From Tubiluchus corallicola (taxonomy: Eukaryota; Priapulida; Priapulimorpha; Priapulimorphida; Tubiluchidae), in NCBI GenBank assembly GCA_030141605.1, contig JAQGDQ010000552.1, forward strand, positions 80,393 through 144,392: a DNA stretch of 64,000 bases, in the 5' to 3' direction. Positions 38,501 through 41,500 of the stretch are shown here, piece after piece. A program made the translations under genes and the position numbers. Position 1 is the stretch's first letter. Each line of letters begins with the position of its first letter. Below the pieces are notes generated by a model. It was given only the letters and a program-made list of their open reading frames with translations. It made no database searches and was not told the origin of the DNA.

Positions 38501-41500
38501 AACAAATATAATGAAACAGTCATCAAAATATAATGCTATTAAAATATAGTCATTAATTCCGCGTGAAATGAAAACTCTTAATCTTTATCAATTTAAAAAA
38601 GCATCAAAGAATTACCTGCTACAACGGTATAATTAACTCACAATTTTACTCATCCTGATCTTAAGTTACTAAAAAAACTTATTTTGTTCTAATGTACATT
38701 ATAACTGATGAAAAGTAATGTTAATTGTCAATTGTTTCACTTATCTGGAGGAGGACTCGAAAGCTCAATGTTCCTTCCCCCTCCTCACAGTAACTCACAT
38801 AGTTTATTTTTTTTCAGTGTTATATCAATTTATATGTATGTTTGAGTTGCTGTGGAATAAATTCATAATTCATAAGTATTCCTGTAAAAATTGCTCAACA
38901 GAGATGAAAACGTGTTTTTTTTTATTCATAACACTTATTCATCCTTGTACGAAAGAAAGTTAAATGAAGTTTGGCTGTGATCTCACACTGTGTGAGTACT
39001 TGAGAAAATTGAATAAAGAGATTAAGTTTGTTGAGAATAGATGCCAGAATCTATTGCGTGACACCTCTTTATTGTTTCATTGGATTTTGAATTGATAAGA
39101 ACAATTTTTGCAAGGATTCTGGGACTGTTAAATAAAGGTTGAAGATTAGCAAAAGATATGCCTAGTTTTCATTTGGAAAAATTATTTTCAATGAGCGCTT
39201 TTGAACTGTTTCTAACAAATCAGAGAGATTCTGGAAAAGAGACGAGTGCCATACCTGACAAGCGTATTTCAACAACTGGTCTAATCGCGGTGCTGTACAT
39301 CTGCATCATATAATTAGAAGATGTTTCAGCTCTTTTCATTAGTCGCAAAAGATAAATTCTTTTACTCGCTTTAAAATAAATTGAATGTACGTAGGTGTTC
39401 CACGTTAAAACTTTAGGTATTTGTATGCCTAAAAGTTTAACGGAATTAACTCTTTCTACCTTCTTATTAGACACAGTAATAGAAGGCATATCAGGAGGCT
39501 TAGCCATGAAAGTGACAATCATTTCATTAATTTAGACATATTGAAATTTAGCTTATTGGCGTTCGCCCATTGTAATACCTGATTAGCTGCGGTTTGAATT
39601 TTGAGATAGTCTGTAGAGGTGCCGTCACTATAGTCGGATATAGTCGTGTCGTCAATATACTTGACGTCATCACATATTGTGTGTAAGTCATTGATTACAG
39701 TAACGAACAGAGTTATATAATATGTCTATGTCTATGTTTGATTGACTGTGTTTTCTCTCCTCGTAGGTTTACACAGCGGTTCCTGCGTTGCTGGTGTGGT
39801 CGGATTAACCATGCCACGTTATTGCCTGTTTGGCAGCACAATCATGGATGCCGCTCGCATGGAAGCCAGCGGAAAACGTAAGTGCGATCAAACCGGATGG
39901 GGGAACAAAAATGTTCTCAAACTAATGCGCCCAGTTTAGACCATCAGGTTTCCCTGGTGATTGTGGGTGAGTGACAGGCAAAAGTGGTAGCGTGGACATA
40001 ATACATTCATCGGTGACATGAAAAAGAATGACAACTTTTACTGTTAATCAACCAGATGTTAAGTTAACTTGCCAAGTAACTCGCAAGTGTGTTCAGATTA
40101 GAAACCAAAATTTGTTGCAAGTTACTCTCACACAGTAAACGTGAGCTGACACTCGCTTCTCTATTCACTACGAGAAATGTCAATGAGGCATTCACACTAG
40201 CGTTAGACAACTCAATGTAACTGTCGGAGAATTTGCAATTTTTTGCCGGCAGTAACTCACAAAACAGTTCACACTTGTGAGTTTGCTGACATAGAAAAAC
40301 TCGCAAATCTGAACGCATCGTAAGCCAATACTCACTTGACTATTCACTACGAGAAGTGTTGAGAGTAACTCCCCAACGCATTCACACTAGACAGTAACTC
40401 AACTCGCACCAACTGTCGAAGAGTTTGCAACTTCTTGCCGACAGTAACTTGCAGAGGACTTCGCGATTGTGAGTTTGCCGTCAGAGAGAAAATTCGCGAC
40501 AGAAATCTCGCTAGTGTGAACGCCCCTTAAATAAGTGTGAGATTGGACTAGGCCAGAAGTTGAAAAGCAATTCAAGAAGCTGAATACATTGCTGTAATTG
40601 TAGGTTTTTCACAAGGATTGAATCCAGTCTGACTCAGATAGTGAAAAACATGTCAACGCAAAGTCTGGTCATGTGTCAAAGTCAGCAACACTTCTGTTTA
40701 AGTTGTTCACATTTTCTCACATCAGCCGTTTCCTTAGATTTGCCAAAACGAAGGCAATCCGAGGATTGCCGAAAAAAAACCGTTTCATGTCATCTTTTGT
40801 AGTAGTGTCACAGTTATGTCACCAGTTACGACATAAATTTCCATACAGCGGTAGATAAATAAAAACAAAGAAATGCATGTCAAAACCTACTACGCTAATT
40901 TACTATGGACTCAGGATTGTATATGTTCTACAAAGCTTTCATACAGTTATATAGGTTTTACACGTCAAATGTAGACACAGTAAAGTTCAAGTGTGACTCA
41001 GGTAAGTCAAATGTAGACACAGGAATTTCGAATGTGATTTGGTAACTCAAATGTGTCTTAGGTAAGTCAAATGTAGATGCGGTACTTTGAATAAATCGGT
41101 AATTAACTCATTTAAGTGCAAATTACAAAATGGCCTGCATCTGCGGCCGTTATGATATTAACAGACTGTTCTGCCAACTGAGCTAATATTGCCATTCTCT
41201 GACCATGATTCTGCACTAGAAGATTTTCTCTAATATCTGCAAGAAGACGCTTTATTTCAGCCTATTAAGATTTGTTGAAAACCATTGTTAGCACATTTGA
41301 ACCACCTAAGTCTACATTTGAGTTACCAAGATGCATTTGAATTACCCAATCTACATTTCAGTTAACGCAGGTCTACATTTGACGTGTAAAACCTATATCA
41401 TTTTTCAGACAAGACCAACAAAATTTTTCAGACTTGCTAAAATGCTGAATAATGATATAAATAAGAAATACATGTTACCGAATCTTCACACAACACATAA

